A stretch of 32,428 nt of DNA from Actinomycetota bacterium (lineage in GTDB: Bacteria > Armatimonadota > SYMT01). Of this stretch, positions 22,919 through 32,305 are shown one piece after another. The stretch spans positions 1 to 32,428 of the forward strand of contig SYKE01000088.1 in NCBI GenBank assembly GCA_005798285.1. Direction: 5' to 3'. Positions within the stretch are counted from its first letter, which is position 1, and every line of letters starts with the position of its first letter. The notes under the pieces are model-generated. The model saw only the letters and a program-made list of their open reading frames with translations, was not told where the DNA came from and searched no databases. The translations under genes and the position numbers were made by a program.

Positions 22919-24225
22919 GCTACTCCCACCCGCACCTCGCGAAGCCCCCGCGCGGTGGCTGCTCCGAACAAGCCGATCACGGCGCCGAGCACAAAGATGA
23001 CGGGATAGCCGTAATGACGGGCCAGTTCACCCAGGATGAGGGGAATGGGTACCGTCAGCAGGCCAACGGTGTTCACCGCGCCCAGCGCCATCGCGTGATC
23101 CTTCTGCTCCACGATTTCCAAAAGGTAGTTGGTGAGGAACTGGTAGAGGGGGAAGCGGAGGCCGATGAGAGTGTAAACGCCGAGAAACCAGAACCAGTTA
23201 CTGCGAAACGGCTCCCATCCCCCGAGCACCCAGGCCGTCAGCGGCACGGCGGCTTCCATCCAGAGCAGCACGCAGATGAGCACACGATTGCCTTTGCGAT
23301 CCGCCACGCCGCCCAGAATGCTGCTGCTCAAGGATTGCCAGAACACCTGAAACACGGTTGCCATCACGAGGGCCCCCGGTGTCATGGTGCCGTGCGTGCG
23401 CCAGTAGCCGGTATAGAACTGCAGCATTCCCCCCAGCACATTCACTGCGGCGTTTACAGCCATCAGGCGAGCGAGATCCTGATTGCCGCGGGCCAGCGCG
23501 ACGAAGTATCTCAGGCTCCCCGCGAGGCTGTGTCGTCTCACGGGACTGTTTGTGTCGGGCTCTTTGACCCAGAGCAGCGCTACGCCGGCCATCAAGAACA
23601 GGACGGTGGTACAGGTGAAGGAGAGCGCGTAGTTCTTGGGTTCCGGGAAGCCGCCGTGCTGCACCAACCGGTAGATGAGAAGTACGCCGCCGACATTGAC
23701 GAGACCCGACAGGCTCATCCCCATTGCGAGGCTCTTGCCGCGCATGTCGGCCGGGATGATCTTACCGAGCACCGCGCCCTGAGCCACGGTGACCGCGCCG
23801 AGAAACACAAAGAACAGCGTGTAGCAGACGCCGAAGACCCAGAGCGCAACGTTGGGATTCATCGCGGACGGAGTCCACAGATACACCGTGAGCACCGCCC
23901 AGATCGCCACCGTCGCCACCCAGAACAGCAGCAGAGCGTTGCGTTTGCTGTGGAAGCGATCCACGATGGGGGCCGCAAACAGCGGGGCCAGGTTCCTTCC
24001 GGCTCCGTTCAACGCCGTGAACATGCCCATCACGGTGGGGGAGGGTGCGAGGTAGCTGACCAGGCCGGCCATCATCGTCGCTTCCATCTTGAATTGCCAG
24101 CCAATTCGATAGAACGACTGGTAGAAGACCCAGGCGAAAAAGTTGGCGCGACGAAGCGGGGCGGAGCCGAACGGATCTTCCTCAGCAGACCCGCCGGTTC
24201 CGGCCGAAGATGGCGGGGAAGGCAT
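22915..24225 (-). CDS. MFS permease, possibly muropeptide or peptide uptake
   Basis: 436 aa with about 12 hydrophobic segments, the size of a major facilitator. Loop motifs include DRFHSKR after helix 2 and GGVADRKGNR after helix 8, both variants of the MFS A-motif. It ends in an ATGA overlap with ldcA, so it is co-translated with a murein tetrapeptide carboxypeptidase. AmpG, the muropeptide importer, is also an MFS protein, which makes muropeptide uptake an attractive but unproven role; drug export is the main alternative. No clear Shine-Dalgarno precedes ATG 24225, so the start is less certain than the family. Confidence 0.82.
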   Translation of the reverse strand: MPSPPSSAGTGGSAEEDPFGSAPLRRANFFAWVFYQSFYRIGWQFKMEATMMAGLVSYLAPSPTVMGMFTALNGAGRNLAPLFAAPIVDRFHSKRNALLLFWVATVAIWAVLTVYLWTPSAMNPNVALWVFGVCYTLFFVFLGAVTVAQGAVLGKIIPADMRGKSLAMGMSLSGLVNVGGVLLIYRLVQHGGFPEPKNYALSFTCTTVLFLMAGVALLWVKEPDTNSPVRRHSLAGSLRYFVALARGNQDLARLMAVNAAVNVLGGMLQFYTGYWRTHGTMTPGALVMATVFQVFWQSLSSSILGGVADRKGNRVLICVLLWMEAAVPLTAWVLGGWEPFRSNWFWFLGVYTLIGLRFPLYQFLTNYLLEIVEQKDHAMALGAVNTVGLLTVPIPLILGELARHYGYPVIFVLGAVIGLFGAATARGLREVRVGVA

Positions 24226-24271
24226 AGCCTAGCCTATCGCAATCCTTAACATCGCCGGGTCGGCCCGGACC

Positions 24272-25831
24272 TCATTGTCTTCGACGAGTTCGCGCACCCG
24301 TCCCGACCGGCGCCGGACCCCGGGCCTTTTCCCATGTGTCGTACGCATGGGTACGGGCGCCGAGGTAACGATAGGTCTCGAACACCGCGGCGTTGCCGTT
24401 CAGCCGGGGGTCCCCCTCGGCCTTCAGCGCCGTATCCATTTCCGTTCGGAGTTGCTTCTTCAGCGCTGCGAGGGTTGGATCCCCCGCCAGGTTCTTCACG
24501 CAATCGCTATCCTCGTCCACCCGGTACAGCTCCTCTTCCGGGCGGTAGCCGAAGCAAAGCCGATAGTAGTCGTCGAACCGGAACGTGATGAACGTTTTGG
24601 TGGGTCCGTTGTCACAGTTGGGGTAGTTCGTCTCAGGGTTACCAACCGGCCATCTCTCCGGGTGGTAATTGTGGACATAGAGGTACTCCGGTGTTCGTAT
24701 GGCGCGCACGGGATATCCCCAGTCGTTGGGGCGACCGATATCGTGGCGCTCTTTGCCGATGAGCATCCGATTCCGGGACCGATCCACCCAACCCGAGGCC
24801 GGCTTCAACAGAACATCAAGAAAGCTCTTGCCGGTGATGGAGGACGGCCGTGTCACTCCCGCCGCTTCCAGAAACGTCGGCGCAAAGTCGCGAACGTTGA
24901 TGAAGTCGTCGACCGTGCGCGCGGACTTCACGCGCGAGCCCCAACGGATCGCGAGCGGGACGTGGAATCCGTGCTCGTAGATTTGACCCTTGACCCGCGG
25001 GAACGGCATCCCGTGGTCGCTGGTGACCACAATCAGCGTGTTGTCGAGCTGACTTCTGGCCTCCAGCAGTTTGAGGGCGCGACCCAGGTGGGTGTCGAAC
25101 CACTCTACCTCCACGGCGTAGTCCAGCATGTCGTTCCGGGTTACCGCCGCATCCGGCAGGTACGATGGGACCGTGACGTCCGCGGGCTTCTTCCCGGCGC
25201 GCATACCGGAGCCCGGCTCGTAGTCTCGGTGCGGCTCCTGGCCCCCGAGCCAGAAGCAAAACGGCTTCGACGGATCGCCGGACGCGAGGAAGTCGTTGAA
25301 GTTCCCGGCATAGTCCGTATTTGAGATTCCACCCGCAGGCGGAGGGTTCTTGCGGGCTTGAAAGCCCGGTCCGGCGGGGTTCCGGGTGAAGCCGCCGGCC
25401 TGAAAGTCGCCGGGCCCCCAGCCCTTGCCGGTGAACCCGACGCGATAGCCGGCTTCTTCGAGCAGATCGGGGTAGACCGCCCACTTCTTGGGGAAGATCC
25501 CGAAGTGACAGATGGCGTTCTCGGTCTGCCAGCTATTTCGACCGGTAAGAATGCTGGCCCGGCAGGGGCTGCACTTGGGGTTGGATGTGAAGCAGTTCTT
25601 GAAAAGGACTCCTTCACTCGCCACACGGTCGAACGCGGGGGTCTTCAGCCAGGTAGCGCCGTAAGCGCCGGCGTGCGGCCATCCCCAGTCATCCGCGATC
25701 ACGAAGAGAATGTTGGGTCGACTGCCTCCCTGTGCCCCCGCGGCGCCTGCCGTCCGAACAGCGCCCATGAGGGTGGCGGCGAGCAGAAATGCCGCTCCGG
25801 CACGCACCGACTTCCGAATCATGGATAACAT
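24272..25831 (-). CDS. Cys-type sulfatase, exported
   Basis: 519 aa from ATG 25831; a GTG immediately upstream is the ORF-track start, and GGGGGAG precedes both. Residues 1-33 form a signal peptide. The sulfatase core is clear: PNILFVIADDWGW (metal-binding Asp pair), KCSPCRASILTGR at 86-98, in which Cys87 would become formylglycine by FGE or anSME, then GKGWGPGDF and TSDHGMPFPRVKG with the other metal ligands. The CxPCR form differs from the commoner CxPSR. It hydrolyses sulfate esters, probably on polysaccharides, in the periplasm or outside. Planctomycetes and Armatimonadota often carry many such enzymes. It is divergent from a TauE/SafE permease; the 80 bases between hold both promoters but no clear boxes. 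Confidence 0.9.
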   Translation of the reverse strand: MLSMIRKSVRAGAAFLLAATLMGAVRTAGAAGAQGGSRPNILFVIADDWGWPHAGAYGATWLKTPAFDRVASEGVLFKNCFTSNPKCSPCRASILTGRNSWQTENAICHFGIFPKKWAVYPDLLEEAGYRVGFTGKGWGPGDFQAGGFTRNPAGPGFQARKNPPPAGGISNTDYAGNFNDFLASGDPSKPFCFWLGGQEPHRDYEPGSGMRAGKKPADVTVPSYLPDAAVTRNDMLDYAVEVEWFDTHLGRALKLLEARSQLDNTLIVVTSDHGMPFPRVKGQIYEHGFHVPLAIRWGSRVKSARTVDDFINVRDFAPTFLEAAGVTRPSSITGKSFLDVLLKPASGWVDRSRNRMLIGKERHDIGRPNDWGYPVRAIRTPEYLYVHNYHPERWPVGNPETNYPNCDNGPTKTFITFRFDDYYRLCFGYRPEEELYRVDEDSDCVKNLAGDPTLAALKKQLRTEMDTALKAEGDPRLNGNAAVFETYRYLGARTHAYDTWEKARGPAPVGTGARTRRRQ

Positions 25832-25911
25832 CACACTGTCTCCCCCGCGGAGCCGACCGCTGCGGGCGGTTGCGCAGGCTACCAGCCAACATTCTGTAAT
25901 TCGAAGAGTTT

Positions 25912-26757
25912 ATGCCCACAGACCTGCCCGGACCCCCTGGAGACGAAAGCGAGATCCGACGCGCCCCCGCCACTGCGTTTGTACTTGGCATGGTGTGGGG
26001 GGGCCTCCTCACCCTGGTCGGTGGAGGCATTGGCCAGCTCATCGTGCCGGGGTTGATCCTCTGGCTGCGGATCACGGGGTCCCGCGCCGTGGCGACCGCG
26101 CAAACGACCGTATTCATTGCGGGAAGCGCGGCCACGTGGCTCTACCACCACGATTTGGTCCGCCGGGAGTTGGGAGGACTGAGCCTGTCCTGGATCCTGT
26201 TTCTGTCGATTGGCGGCCTGGTCGGGTCGCTCTGCGGCGCCTTCGCCAAGGGGACACTCGCGCCGGCGTGGCGACCTCGAGTGGTTGGATGGGCAGTGTT
26301 GATGGCCGGCCTCATGCTGATGGCGAAATCACTGCGGTGGTTGCCGTTCGATGCCGGGTGGTCGTCCGAACCGCTCCACCTCGGACTGGTGAGCGCGCTC
26401 TGTGCGATGGTGATGTCCCTCGCTCGGATGGGGGCGGGCGTGCTGTTCGTCCCGATCGCCGCCCTGGTTTTCGATTGGGATCAGCACCTCAACCAGGGCA
26501 CGTCCATCGCCGTGGGCACGGCGCTCTCGGCGGTGGCGTTACCCATCAACGCATTGCGAGGTCGGATCGCCTGGAACCATGTCGCGCCGCTTGCAAGTGG
26601 AGCGCTGTTCGGCGTGCTGGTGGCGGCTCCCCGCGTTTCGGCGCTGACTTCTCCGGCGCTACAGGCCGCGGCGGCAGTATTCGTGATACTTTTCGGGGCT
26701 GGGATCCTTAGAACACGGGTTCCGGAATCCCCCGGAGAGGGCCGCGATGGAGCGTGA
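25912..26757 (+). CDS. TauE/SafE (TSUP) family membrane permease
   Basis: 281 aa with about eight hydrophobic helices in two similar halves, the TSUP layout. The N-terminal half has GGLLTLVGGGIGQLIVPGLI followed by AVATAQTTVFIAG; the second half has MSLARMGAGVLFVPIAALV followed by GTSIAVGTALSAV. These Gly-rich helix pairs are the family signature. TSUP members export or import sulfite, sulfoacetate, taurine or related anions. It is divergent from a sulfatase, so sulfite or sulfate handling is a tempting but unproven link. GAAGAG precedes the ATG. Its 3' end overlaps the ClpP-like gene by 11 bases, starting a four-gene run. Confidence 0.85.
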   Translation: MPTDLPGPPGDESEIRRAPATAFVLGMVWGGLLTLVGGGIGQLIVPGLILWLRITGSRAVATAQTTVFIAGSAATWLYHHDLVRRELGGLSLSWILFLSIGGLVGSLCGAFAKGTLAPAWRPRVVGWAVLMAGLMLMAKSLRWLPFDAGWSSEPLHLGLVSALCAMVMSLARMGAGVLFVPIAALVFDWDQHLNQGTSIAVGTALSAVALPINALRGRIAWNHVAPLASGALFGVLVAAPRVSALTSPALQAAAAVFVILFGAGILRTRVPESPGEGRDGA

Positions 26758-27355
26758 CGAATGGAAGTCGGAAGACCGCTTCCTGTATCTGAACGGTGAG
26801 TTTTCAGACGAACAGACGCACCAGATTGTCGAGCGCCTCACCCAGCACTGGGAGCGGGAGTTCCTGCTGGTCATCAACTCCGATGGAGGATCGAGCTTCA
26901 ACGCGCTCTGCGTGACGAACTTGATGAAGGCCCATGCCCGAGTAGATACGCTTTGCGTGGGAGTTGCGCTCTCCGGCGCGGCAGACGTGCTGGCGGCGGG
27001 TCGGCGAAGGTTCATCGTACCGGGCGCAATTGCCATGCTGCACCAGGTGTCGTGGGAGTTGGGCCGAGAGTATGCCGGCAACCTGGTGAAGAACGCTCGA
27101 TTTCTAGATCGGCTCAATAGCTTCCTCGCCGACCGCCTCTCCGAAGCCACGGGCAGGCCGAGAGAGGAACTCGACAGAGACATGTCGACGGACTTCTACC
27201 TGATCGGACAGGAGATCATCGATTACGGGCTTGCAGACGCCTACTGGTCTCCCGAGGATGTACTGAAGCCTGCCGCTTCTCGCCGGAAGCCGGCGAGGAT
27301 TCAAGCGGAGGCGAACGATACGGGGCGCAAAAAGGCCCAGGAGACGGATCGGTGA
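26747..27355 (+). CDS. ClpP-like serine protease, stand-alone
   Basis: 202 aa, about ClpP size. The Ser-His-Asp triad is readable at ClpP spacing: Ser76 in [14 protein letters not shown] (standard ClpP GQAASMGA), His99 in [10 protein letters not shown] (standard MIHQP), and Asp149 in [18 protein letters not shown] replaces the usual NSPGGS substrate strand. The C-terminus is basic and longer than usual. These changes from canonical ClpP suggest a paralogue or a peptidase with a different partner. No clpX, clpA or clpC is nearby. It overlaps the TauE gene and, by four bases, the threonine aldolase gene, and has GGAGAGGG before the ATG. Membership of the Clp fold is sure; activity and partner are not. 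Confidence 0.82.
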   Translation: MERDEWKSEDRFLYLNGEFSDEQTHQIVERLTQHWEREFLLVINSDGGSSFNALCVTNLMKAHARVDTLCVGVALSGAADVLAAGRRRFIVPGAIAMLHQVSWELGREYAGNLVKNARFLDRLNSFLADRLSEATGRPREELDRDMSTDFYLIGQEIIDYGLADAYWSPEDVLKPAASRRKPARIQAEANDTGRKKAQETDR

Positions 27356-28389
27356 TCATCGACCTTCGCAGTGACACCGTGACACAGCCGACCGACGCGA
27401 TGCGCGCCGCGATGGCCTCCGCCGAGGTGGGTGATGATGTTTACGGCGAGGATCCAACCGTCAACCTCCTTCAGGAGGAGGCAGCTCGGGTGGTGGGAAA
27501 GCAAGCGGCCCTGTTCGTTCCCACTGGAAGCATGGCCAACCTGCTTGCGGTGAAGTGTCACACTCAGCCGGGTGACGAGGTGCTCATCGACCGGAATGCC
27601 CACATTGTCCAGTATGAGATGGGCGGGCTGGCATGGTTCAGTGGCGTGCTCCCGCAGGTTCTGGATGGAGTTCGAGGTGTGCTCGACCCCGACGTGGTGC
27701 GGGCAAATATTCAGGCCCACGTGCCGTATTACCGAATGCGGACGACGCTGGTCTGTGTGGAGAACAGTCACAACCACGGCGGCGGCAGCATTTATCCGCT
27801 TCCTTACCTGAAGGCGATCCATGAAGCGGCGTCCGAACAAGGGGTCCCGGTGCATATGGATGGCGCCCGGCTCTTCAACGCCGCGATTGCTTCGGGTGTT
27901 TCGGCTCAGGAGATTGCCGGTCACACCGACTCCTTGATGTTTTGCTTTTCAAAGGGACTCTCGGCGCCTGTCGGTTCGATCCTGTGCGGTACGCGTGAGT
28001 TCATCGACCGGGCGCTACGCGCACGCCGTGTGGTGGGTGGAGGCATGCGACAGGCGGGTCACCTGGCGGCGGCGGCCCGGATAGCGCTTTCCGATATGGT
28101 GGAGCGCCTGGCTGAGGATCACACCGCGGCGCGGCGCCTCGCGGAGGGACTGGCGGAAATGCCCGGCCTCGTGATGGACCCCGCCACCGTTCAGACCAAC
28201 ATCGTGATTTGCCGCCACGAGGGCGGGGCTGCGGTGTGCGAGCCGCTGGTTCGCGCACTCAAGGCGAGGGGAGTACTGGTCAGTCAGCTCACCCGCGACT
28301 CAATTCGGCTTGTGACTCACCGTCACATAGGACCTTTGCAGGTGGATGCGGCCCTCGGAGCGATTCGAGAGTGTCTGCCGGGGGTCTGA
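27352..28389 (+). CDS. ltaE: Low-specificity L-threonine aldolase
   Basis: 345 aa, normal length. PLP enzyme that cleaves L-threonine/L-allo-threonine to glycine and acetaldehyde. Marks are [18 protein letters not shown] at the start, [25 protein letters not shown], His84 stacking on PLP (RNAH), [12 protein letters not shown] (Asp170) and Schiff-base Lys201 in [12 protein letters not shown]. Translation starts at GTG overlapping the ClpP-like stop (GTGA), so it is coupled. Serine hydroxymethyltransferase follows after 12 bases; both enzymes yield glycine, so the pair is a plausible glycine/one-carbon unit. Confidence 0.93.
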   Translation: MIIDLRSDTVTQPTDAMRAAMASAEVGDDVYGEDPTVNLLQEEAARVVGKQAALFVPTGSMANLLAVKCHTQPGDEVLIDRNAHIVQYEMGGLAWFSGVLPQVLDGVRGVLDPDVVRANIQAHVPYYRMRTTLVCVENSHNHGGGSIYPLPYLKAIHEAASEQGVPVHMDGARLFNAAIASGVSAQEIAGHTDSLMFCFSKGLSAPVGSILCGTREFIDRALRARRVVGGGMRQAGHLAAAARIALSDMVERLAEDHTAARRLAEGLAEMPGLVMDPATVQTNIVICRHEGGAAVCEPLVRALKARGVLVSQLTRDSIRLVTHRHIGPLQVDAALGAIRECLPGV

Positions 28390-28401
28390 GGAGAACACGG
28401 A

Positions 28402-29724
28402 ATGGTTTTTGGGTTCGAGCATGTCCGCCGGATGGATCCGGTGGCGTACGATCTGGCCGTTAAGGAGGCCCGGAAGCAGTCGGAGCAGATCCGGCTGATC
28501 CCCTCGGAGAATTACGCTTCATCGGCAGTGCTCGAAGCGCTTTCCACCTCCTTTGCGAACAAGTATTCGGAAGGGTACGCCGGCCGCAGGTACTACGAGG
28601 GGCAGGAGTTCGTCGATCAGGTGGAGCTTCTGGCGATCGAGAGAGCGAAAAAGCTCTTCGGAGCGGAGTACGCGAACGTCCAGCCTTACTCCGGCTCCCC
28701 GGCAAACCTGGCGGTTTACTTCGCTTTGCTTCAGCCGGGCGACCCGGTTATGGGGCTGGGCCTGCCGGCCGGGGGGCATCTGACTCACGGCGCCCGCCTG
28801 AATTTTTCCAGCGTCTACTATCAGAGCCACCCGTATGTGGGTCGAGAGGACGGCTGGCTCGATTACGACCAGATACGCGACCAGGCGTTGAAGGTGCGGC
28901 CTCGACTGTTAATCGCGGGAGGAACCGCCTACCCCCGGCTCTGGGACTTCGCGGCCATGGCTGAAATCGCTCGTGAAGTGGGGGCCTACTTGCTCGCCGA
29001 TATCGCCCACATCAACGGCCTGATCATCGGCAAGGTTCACCCGGACCCGGTGCCGCATTGTGATGTGGTGTCATCCACCACCCACAAGCTGCTCCGAGGG
29101 CCTCGCGGGGGACTGGTGCTTGGCAAGGACAGGGCCCTTCAGGGAGTTTCCGAAGCCGATGCCCTGAAGCGAATCAACCGCATCCCCGGTCGCATCGATC
29201 GAGCCATCATTCCGGGCATCCAGGGCGGCCCCCACGTCAATCAGATTGCCGCGCTTGCTGTGGCGTTGGAGGAAGCCTCTCGGCCGGATTATGCGGCGTA
29301 CGCGGCGCAAGTCGTGAAGAACGCCAGAGCCCTGGCGGAGGGGCTCCTTGATCGTGGGTTTGACCTGGTGACGGGGGGAACGGACAACCACCTGATCCTC
29401 ATCGATCTCCGGAACAAGGGGATCCCAGGCTGGCGCTTCGCTCGAGTGCTGTACGAGGCGGGCATTGAAGCCAACATGAACAGCGTACCGAATGATCCGA
29501 ACCCGCCCCTGAAACCGGCGGGTGTTCGGATTGGTACTCCCGCGGTTACCACTCGTGGAATGAAGGAAGCCGAAATGGCTCACATCGCTCGCTGGTTCGG
29601 AGAACTGGCCGATGCCATGAGCGGTGAAGAGGTGGTTCGCCCTGAAGTTGTGGACCGGGTGCGGTCGGAGATCCTGGAGGTCACCGGCAGCGGCAGATTC
29701 CCGGTGCCGGGTATCGACTTCTAG
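28402..29724 (+). CDS. glyA: Serine hydroxymethyltransferase
   Basis: 440 aa, slightly longer than E. coli GlyA. Converts serine and tetrahydrofolate to glycine and 5,10-methylene-THF in the cytoplasm, feeding one-carbon metabolism. Signatures include LIPSENYASSAVLEA, YYEGQEFVDQVE, NVQPYSGSPANLAVY, DIAHINGLI and the PLP lysine Lys229 in SSTTHKLLRGPRGG, then GRIDRAIIPGIQGGPH. Start is ATG with GAGGAG nine bases upstream, 12 bases after ltaE. It is the last gene of the TauE-ClpP-ltaE-glyA run and ends at the strong bidirectional terminator. No glycine riboswitch was noticed upstream of the run. Confidence 0.95.
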   Translation: MVFGFEHVRRMDPVAYDLAVKEARKQSEQIRLIPSENYASSAVLEALSTSFANKYSEGYAGRRYYEGQEFVDQVELLAIERAKKLFGAEYANVQPYSGSPANLAVYFALLQPGDPVMGLGLPAGGHLTHGARLNFSSVYYQSHPYVGREDGWLDYDQIRDQALKVRPRLLIAGGTAYPRLWDFAAMAEIAREVGAYLLADIAHINGLIIGKVHPDPVPHCDVVSSTTHKLLRGPRGGLVLGKDRALQGVSEADALKRINRIPGRIDRAIIPGIQGGPHVNQIAALAVALEEASRPDYAAYAAQVVKNARALAEGLLDRGFDLVTGGTDNHLILIDLRNKGIPGWRFARVLYEAGIEANMNSVPNDPNPPLKPAGVRIGTPAVTTRGMKEAEMAHIARWFGELADAMSGEEVVRPEVVDRVRSEILEVTGSGRFPVPGIDF

Positions 29725-29766
29725 GCAGCCGTTTCGGGTCAACCCCGGCTGGATCGAATTGTAAAA

Positions 29767-29795
29767 AGGGGCCCCTCTCGGAGAGAGGGGCCCCT
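29767..29795. terminator. Bidirectional intrinsic terminator between glyA and murA
   Basis: AGGGGCCCCTCTC (29767-29779) pairs perfectly over 13 bp with GAGAGGGGCCCCT (29783-29795) around GGA. It stands between convergent glyA and murA. In the murA direction the stem is followed by TTTTT, a textbook intrinsic terminator; in the glyA direction the tail is CTTGC, weaker. Confidence 0.95.
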
Positions 29796-29840
29796 CTTGC
29801 ATTGGATTGGGCGAACGTCGCGGTGGGCTCCGGCCCTCCG

Positions 29841-31151
29841 TCACACAGCCCGGAAGAAAGACCTCGGCTCCGTCAGGTCGGCGCGAACTATGTCGGCGCC
29901 GGCTCCCCGAAGTTTTTCCACCAGGCCGCTGTACCCACGGTCGATGTGATCGATACCCGAGATTACTGTCTCGCCATTGGCGGCGAGAGCGGCAACCACC
30001 AGAGCAGCCCCGGCGCGGAGGTCGGTGGCGAGCACGCTTGCACCGCAAAGCCTTTCCACCCCGGTCACAAACGCACTGCGTCCCTCCACCCGGATGTTGG
30101 CGCCCATTCGGGCCAACTCACTGGCGTACTTGAACCGATTTTCGAAGACCTGATCGGTAACCGTGGCCGTCCCCTGGCTCACCGACAGCAGCGAAGCGAT
30201 CGGCTGCTGGAGGTCGGTGGGGAAACCCGGGTGAGGCATCGCGAGAATGTCGACACATTGCGTCCGGGCCGTGGCCCGAACTCTGAGCCGTCCCAACTGC
30301 TCGGGTTCGGACGTGTCCAGTGGCAGGACCTCCACGCCCATATCTTGCAGCTTCACCAGGACCGGGAGCAAGTGGGAGGGAACCACACGATCCAACACCA
30401 CGTCGCCACGCGTGATCGCAGCCGCGCACGCAAAGGTACCGGCTTCGATGCGATCCGGAAGAATGGAAAACTCCATCTCGGTCTTGAGTTCTTCCACGCC
30501 GTCGATATTAATGGTGTCGCTGCCTGCGCCGTCGATGCGTGCCCCCAGATGATTCAGGAACGCAGCCAGATCGGAGATCTCCGGCTCGGTCGCCGCGTTT
30601 TCGATGGTGCTCTTCCCCGGAGCCAGACAAGAAGTGATCATCAGGTGCGTTGTGGCGCCCGCACTCGGGAAATCGAGGTAGAGCTGGGCGCCATGCAGCC
30701 GCGCGGCTTCTCCACGAACGATGCCGCCGTTGACTTCCACCTTGGCGCCCAGCGCCTGCATACCCTTGAGGTGAAAGTCGATCGGCCGGGCCCCGATCTC
30801 GCAGCCACCGGGCTGAGATACTTCCGCTCGACCGAGTCGAGCCAGCATCGGTCCGAAGACGTAGAATGAAGCTCGCATGGCGCGCACGAGAGATTCGGGC
30901 GCCTGGGTACGATCAAAACTCGTCGCGTCGATGCAGACCGACCCGTTGCCGAGGAACTCGACCTCGGCTCCCACCTGCCGGAGCATCTCCCCCATGGTGT
31001 AGATGTCGCGGATGTCCGGAACGTTGTGAAGGGTCGTCTTTCCCTTCACCAGGAGCGCCGCAGCCATGATGCCAAGGCAACCATTCTTGCTACCGCTCAC
31101 CCTGATGGTTCCGTGCAGTGGACGACCGCCTCGCACGAAGAACTGTTCCAC
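29841..31151 (-). CDS. murA: UDP-N-acetylglucosamine 1-carboxyvinyltransferase
   Basis: 436 aa from GTG 31151, chosen over the ORF-track GTG 31163 because GGAG lies 11 bases upstream and MEQFFVRGGRPLHG then matches the usual MurA start. It transfers enolpyruvate from PEP to UDP-GlcNAc, the first committed step of peptidoglycan synthesis, in the cytoplasm. Lys22 and Asn23 lie in RVSGSKNGCLGIMAAALL, and Cys117 in QPGGCEIGARPIDFH is the PEP-reactive, fosfomycin-target cysteine (Cys115 in E. coli). RIEAGTFACAAAITRG and TDLRAGAALVVAALAA are later family motifs. Monocistronic, with the strong bidirectional terminator downstream. Confidence 0.96.
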   Translation of the reverse strand: MEQFFVRGGRPLHGTIRVSGSKNGCLGIMAAALLVKGKTTLHNVPDIRDIYTMGEMLRQVGAEVEFLGNGSVCIDATSFDRTQAPESLVRAMRASFYVFGPMLARLGRAEVSQPGGCEIGARPIDFHLKGMQALGAKVEVNGGIVRGEAARLHGAQLYLDFPSAGATTHLMITSCLAPGKSTIENAATEPEISDLAAFLNHLGARIDGAGSDTINIDGVEELKTEMEFSILPDRIEAGTFACAAAITRGDVVLDRVVPSHLLPVLVKLQDMGVEVLPLDTSEPEQLGRLRVRATARTQCVDILAMPHPGFPTDLQQPIASLLSVSQGTATVTDQVFENRFKYASELARMGANIRVEGRSAFVTGVERLCGASVLATDLRAGAALVVAALAANGETVISGIDHIDRGYSGLVEKLRGAGADIVRADLTEPRSFFRAV

Positions 31152-31382
31152 GTCTTTGTTCACTCCAGAAACCCGTCAGCGTCGTCGGGCTTCAACCCGC
31201 TCGGCGTGACTGCACGCCCTCAGGCGGGATTATCGGCAACCTTCAGACCCAGCGACAGTCTTTCCGCAGGGTTTTCTACCGGAAGCAAGGCGCCCCACTG
31301 GGACTGCTTCTCGCAGGATGGTTCCACGCAGGGCTGGGGCAGAGCCCAAAACGGTCCCGCGAAATCCTATCCACCCCAGGAG

Positions 31383-32105
31383 TCAGCCGTCAACCGGATC
31401 CCCTGCCGGGTCGCCCGCAAGGATGAAGAGTTCATTGGATGCAAGCATGCGGCGAAACACAGTCCTCAGGAAAGGATTCATCGTCTGGCTGACGTGGCAG
31501 GAGAGCGCACGCTGCTTGGTGCGGTAGGCGAGATCATCCAGCTCGACTTCACCCCAGTTGAGTTCCGTCAGTTCGGCCGGCGGAAGCAGCCGGTGACGAG
31601 AGCTGTGGCTCACGGTGGCTCTGAAGTGGCTGTGATGAATGAGATACTCCAACCGCAGTCCCTTGAAGGCGACCCGTGCGGTTGCGCGAGCCAGAGCTTC
31701 GTGATCGGGGTGGCGGTCGTAGGAACTGGGTCCGACCAGCACCGTTGGGCAGCACCCAAGGAGGACATCTTCCACGTGAGCGGTCAGTTCTCTCTCGGAA
31801 ACACGGCTCAGGGACCCGTCCCGATAGGTGGACCGTTCCAGGAGAGAGATTCCAGTTCCGAGACAACTCAGCGCCCGCCGCAGTTCCCCAGTGCGGAAGT
31901 GACCGAGCCCACGACGATTCCCGTCCGTTGCACAGGCCACCCAGCAGGTGGCCCCTTGAGCGGAAGCCGCGGCCAGCAAGCCACCCGCTCCGAGAGTCTC
32001 ATCATCCGGATGGGGCGCCAGCACCAGGATCCGCTCCCCGGAAATCGGCGCCCGAAGGCGGATCAGTCCGATCTCGAACTCTCCGAGGTGAGACTGAGAT
32101 CGCAA
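31383..32105 (-). CDS. PIG-L/LmbE-family N-acetylglucosaminyl deacetylase
   Basis: About 240 aa. Zinc-dependent deacetylase fold: ILVLAPHPDDETLGAGG supplies the HPDD zinc motif, and DRHPDHEALARA the later zinc His with an acidic partner. The family removes acetyl groups from GlcNAc conjugates, such as mycothiol or bacillithiol precursors, GPI-type lipids and antibiotics. The substrate here is unknown. The start is unsure: TTG 32105 overlaps the EAL gene by 43 bases and has no Shine-Dalgarno; the conserved domain begins near residue 22. Both genes lie on the same strand, so they were probably co-transcribed before the IS insertion removed the front of the EAL gene. The 231 bases down to murA hold nothing recognised. 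Confidence 0.85.
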   Translation of the reverse strand: MRSQSHLGEFEIGLIRLRAPISGERILVLAPHPDDETLGAGGLLAAASAQGATCWVACATDGNRRGLGHFRTGELRRALSCLGTGISLLERSTYRDGSLSRVSERELTAHVEDVLLGCCPTVLVGPSSYDRHPDHEALARATARVAFKGLRLEYLIHHSHFRATVSHSSRHRLLPPAELTELNWGEVELDDLAYRTKQRALSCHVSQTMNPFLRTVFRRMLASNELFILAGDPAGDPVDG

Positions 32106-32305
32106 CCGGAGGCCGTGGGATTGGCGAGAAGCCGTTCCCGGATTGCGGCAGCGTCCAGGGGGCGGCCGAGGTGATATCCCTGGCCAATGGCACAGCCGAG
32201 TTCCCGTAGTTGTCGAACCTCATCCGCGGTCTCGACCCCCTCAACAGATACGCCCAGATCCAGTGCAGCCGCGAGCATCAGGATGGCCCGGACCAATTCC
32301 CGGCT
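32063..32305 (-). pseudogene. C-terminal fragment of EAL-domain c-di-GMP phosphodiesterase, cut by an IS
   Basis: From the breakpoint the frame reads SRELVRAILMLAAALDLG, then SVEGVETADEVRQLRELGC and QGYHLGRP, the last third of an EAL domain: the EGVET strand and the QGYxxxxP end that follow the metal-binding core. Everything upstream, including the EAL catalytic motif, is replaced at 32305 by insertion-sequence DNA, and the frame stops within three codons. No plausible start of its own; TTG 32296 is the ORF-track choice. If the intact protein had sensor or GGDEF domains they would lie beyond the IS, off the window. Inactive as it stands. Confidence 0.82.

Noticed and set aside
22594-24249. 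551-aa plus-strand ORF
   Set aside because: Antisense to the MFS permease and ldcA; His/Gln/Glu-rich composition typical of the complement of a membrane protein gene.
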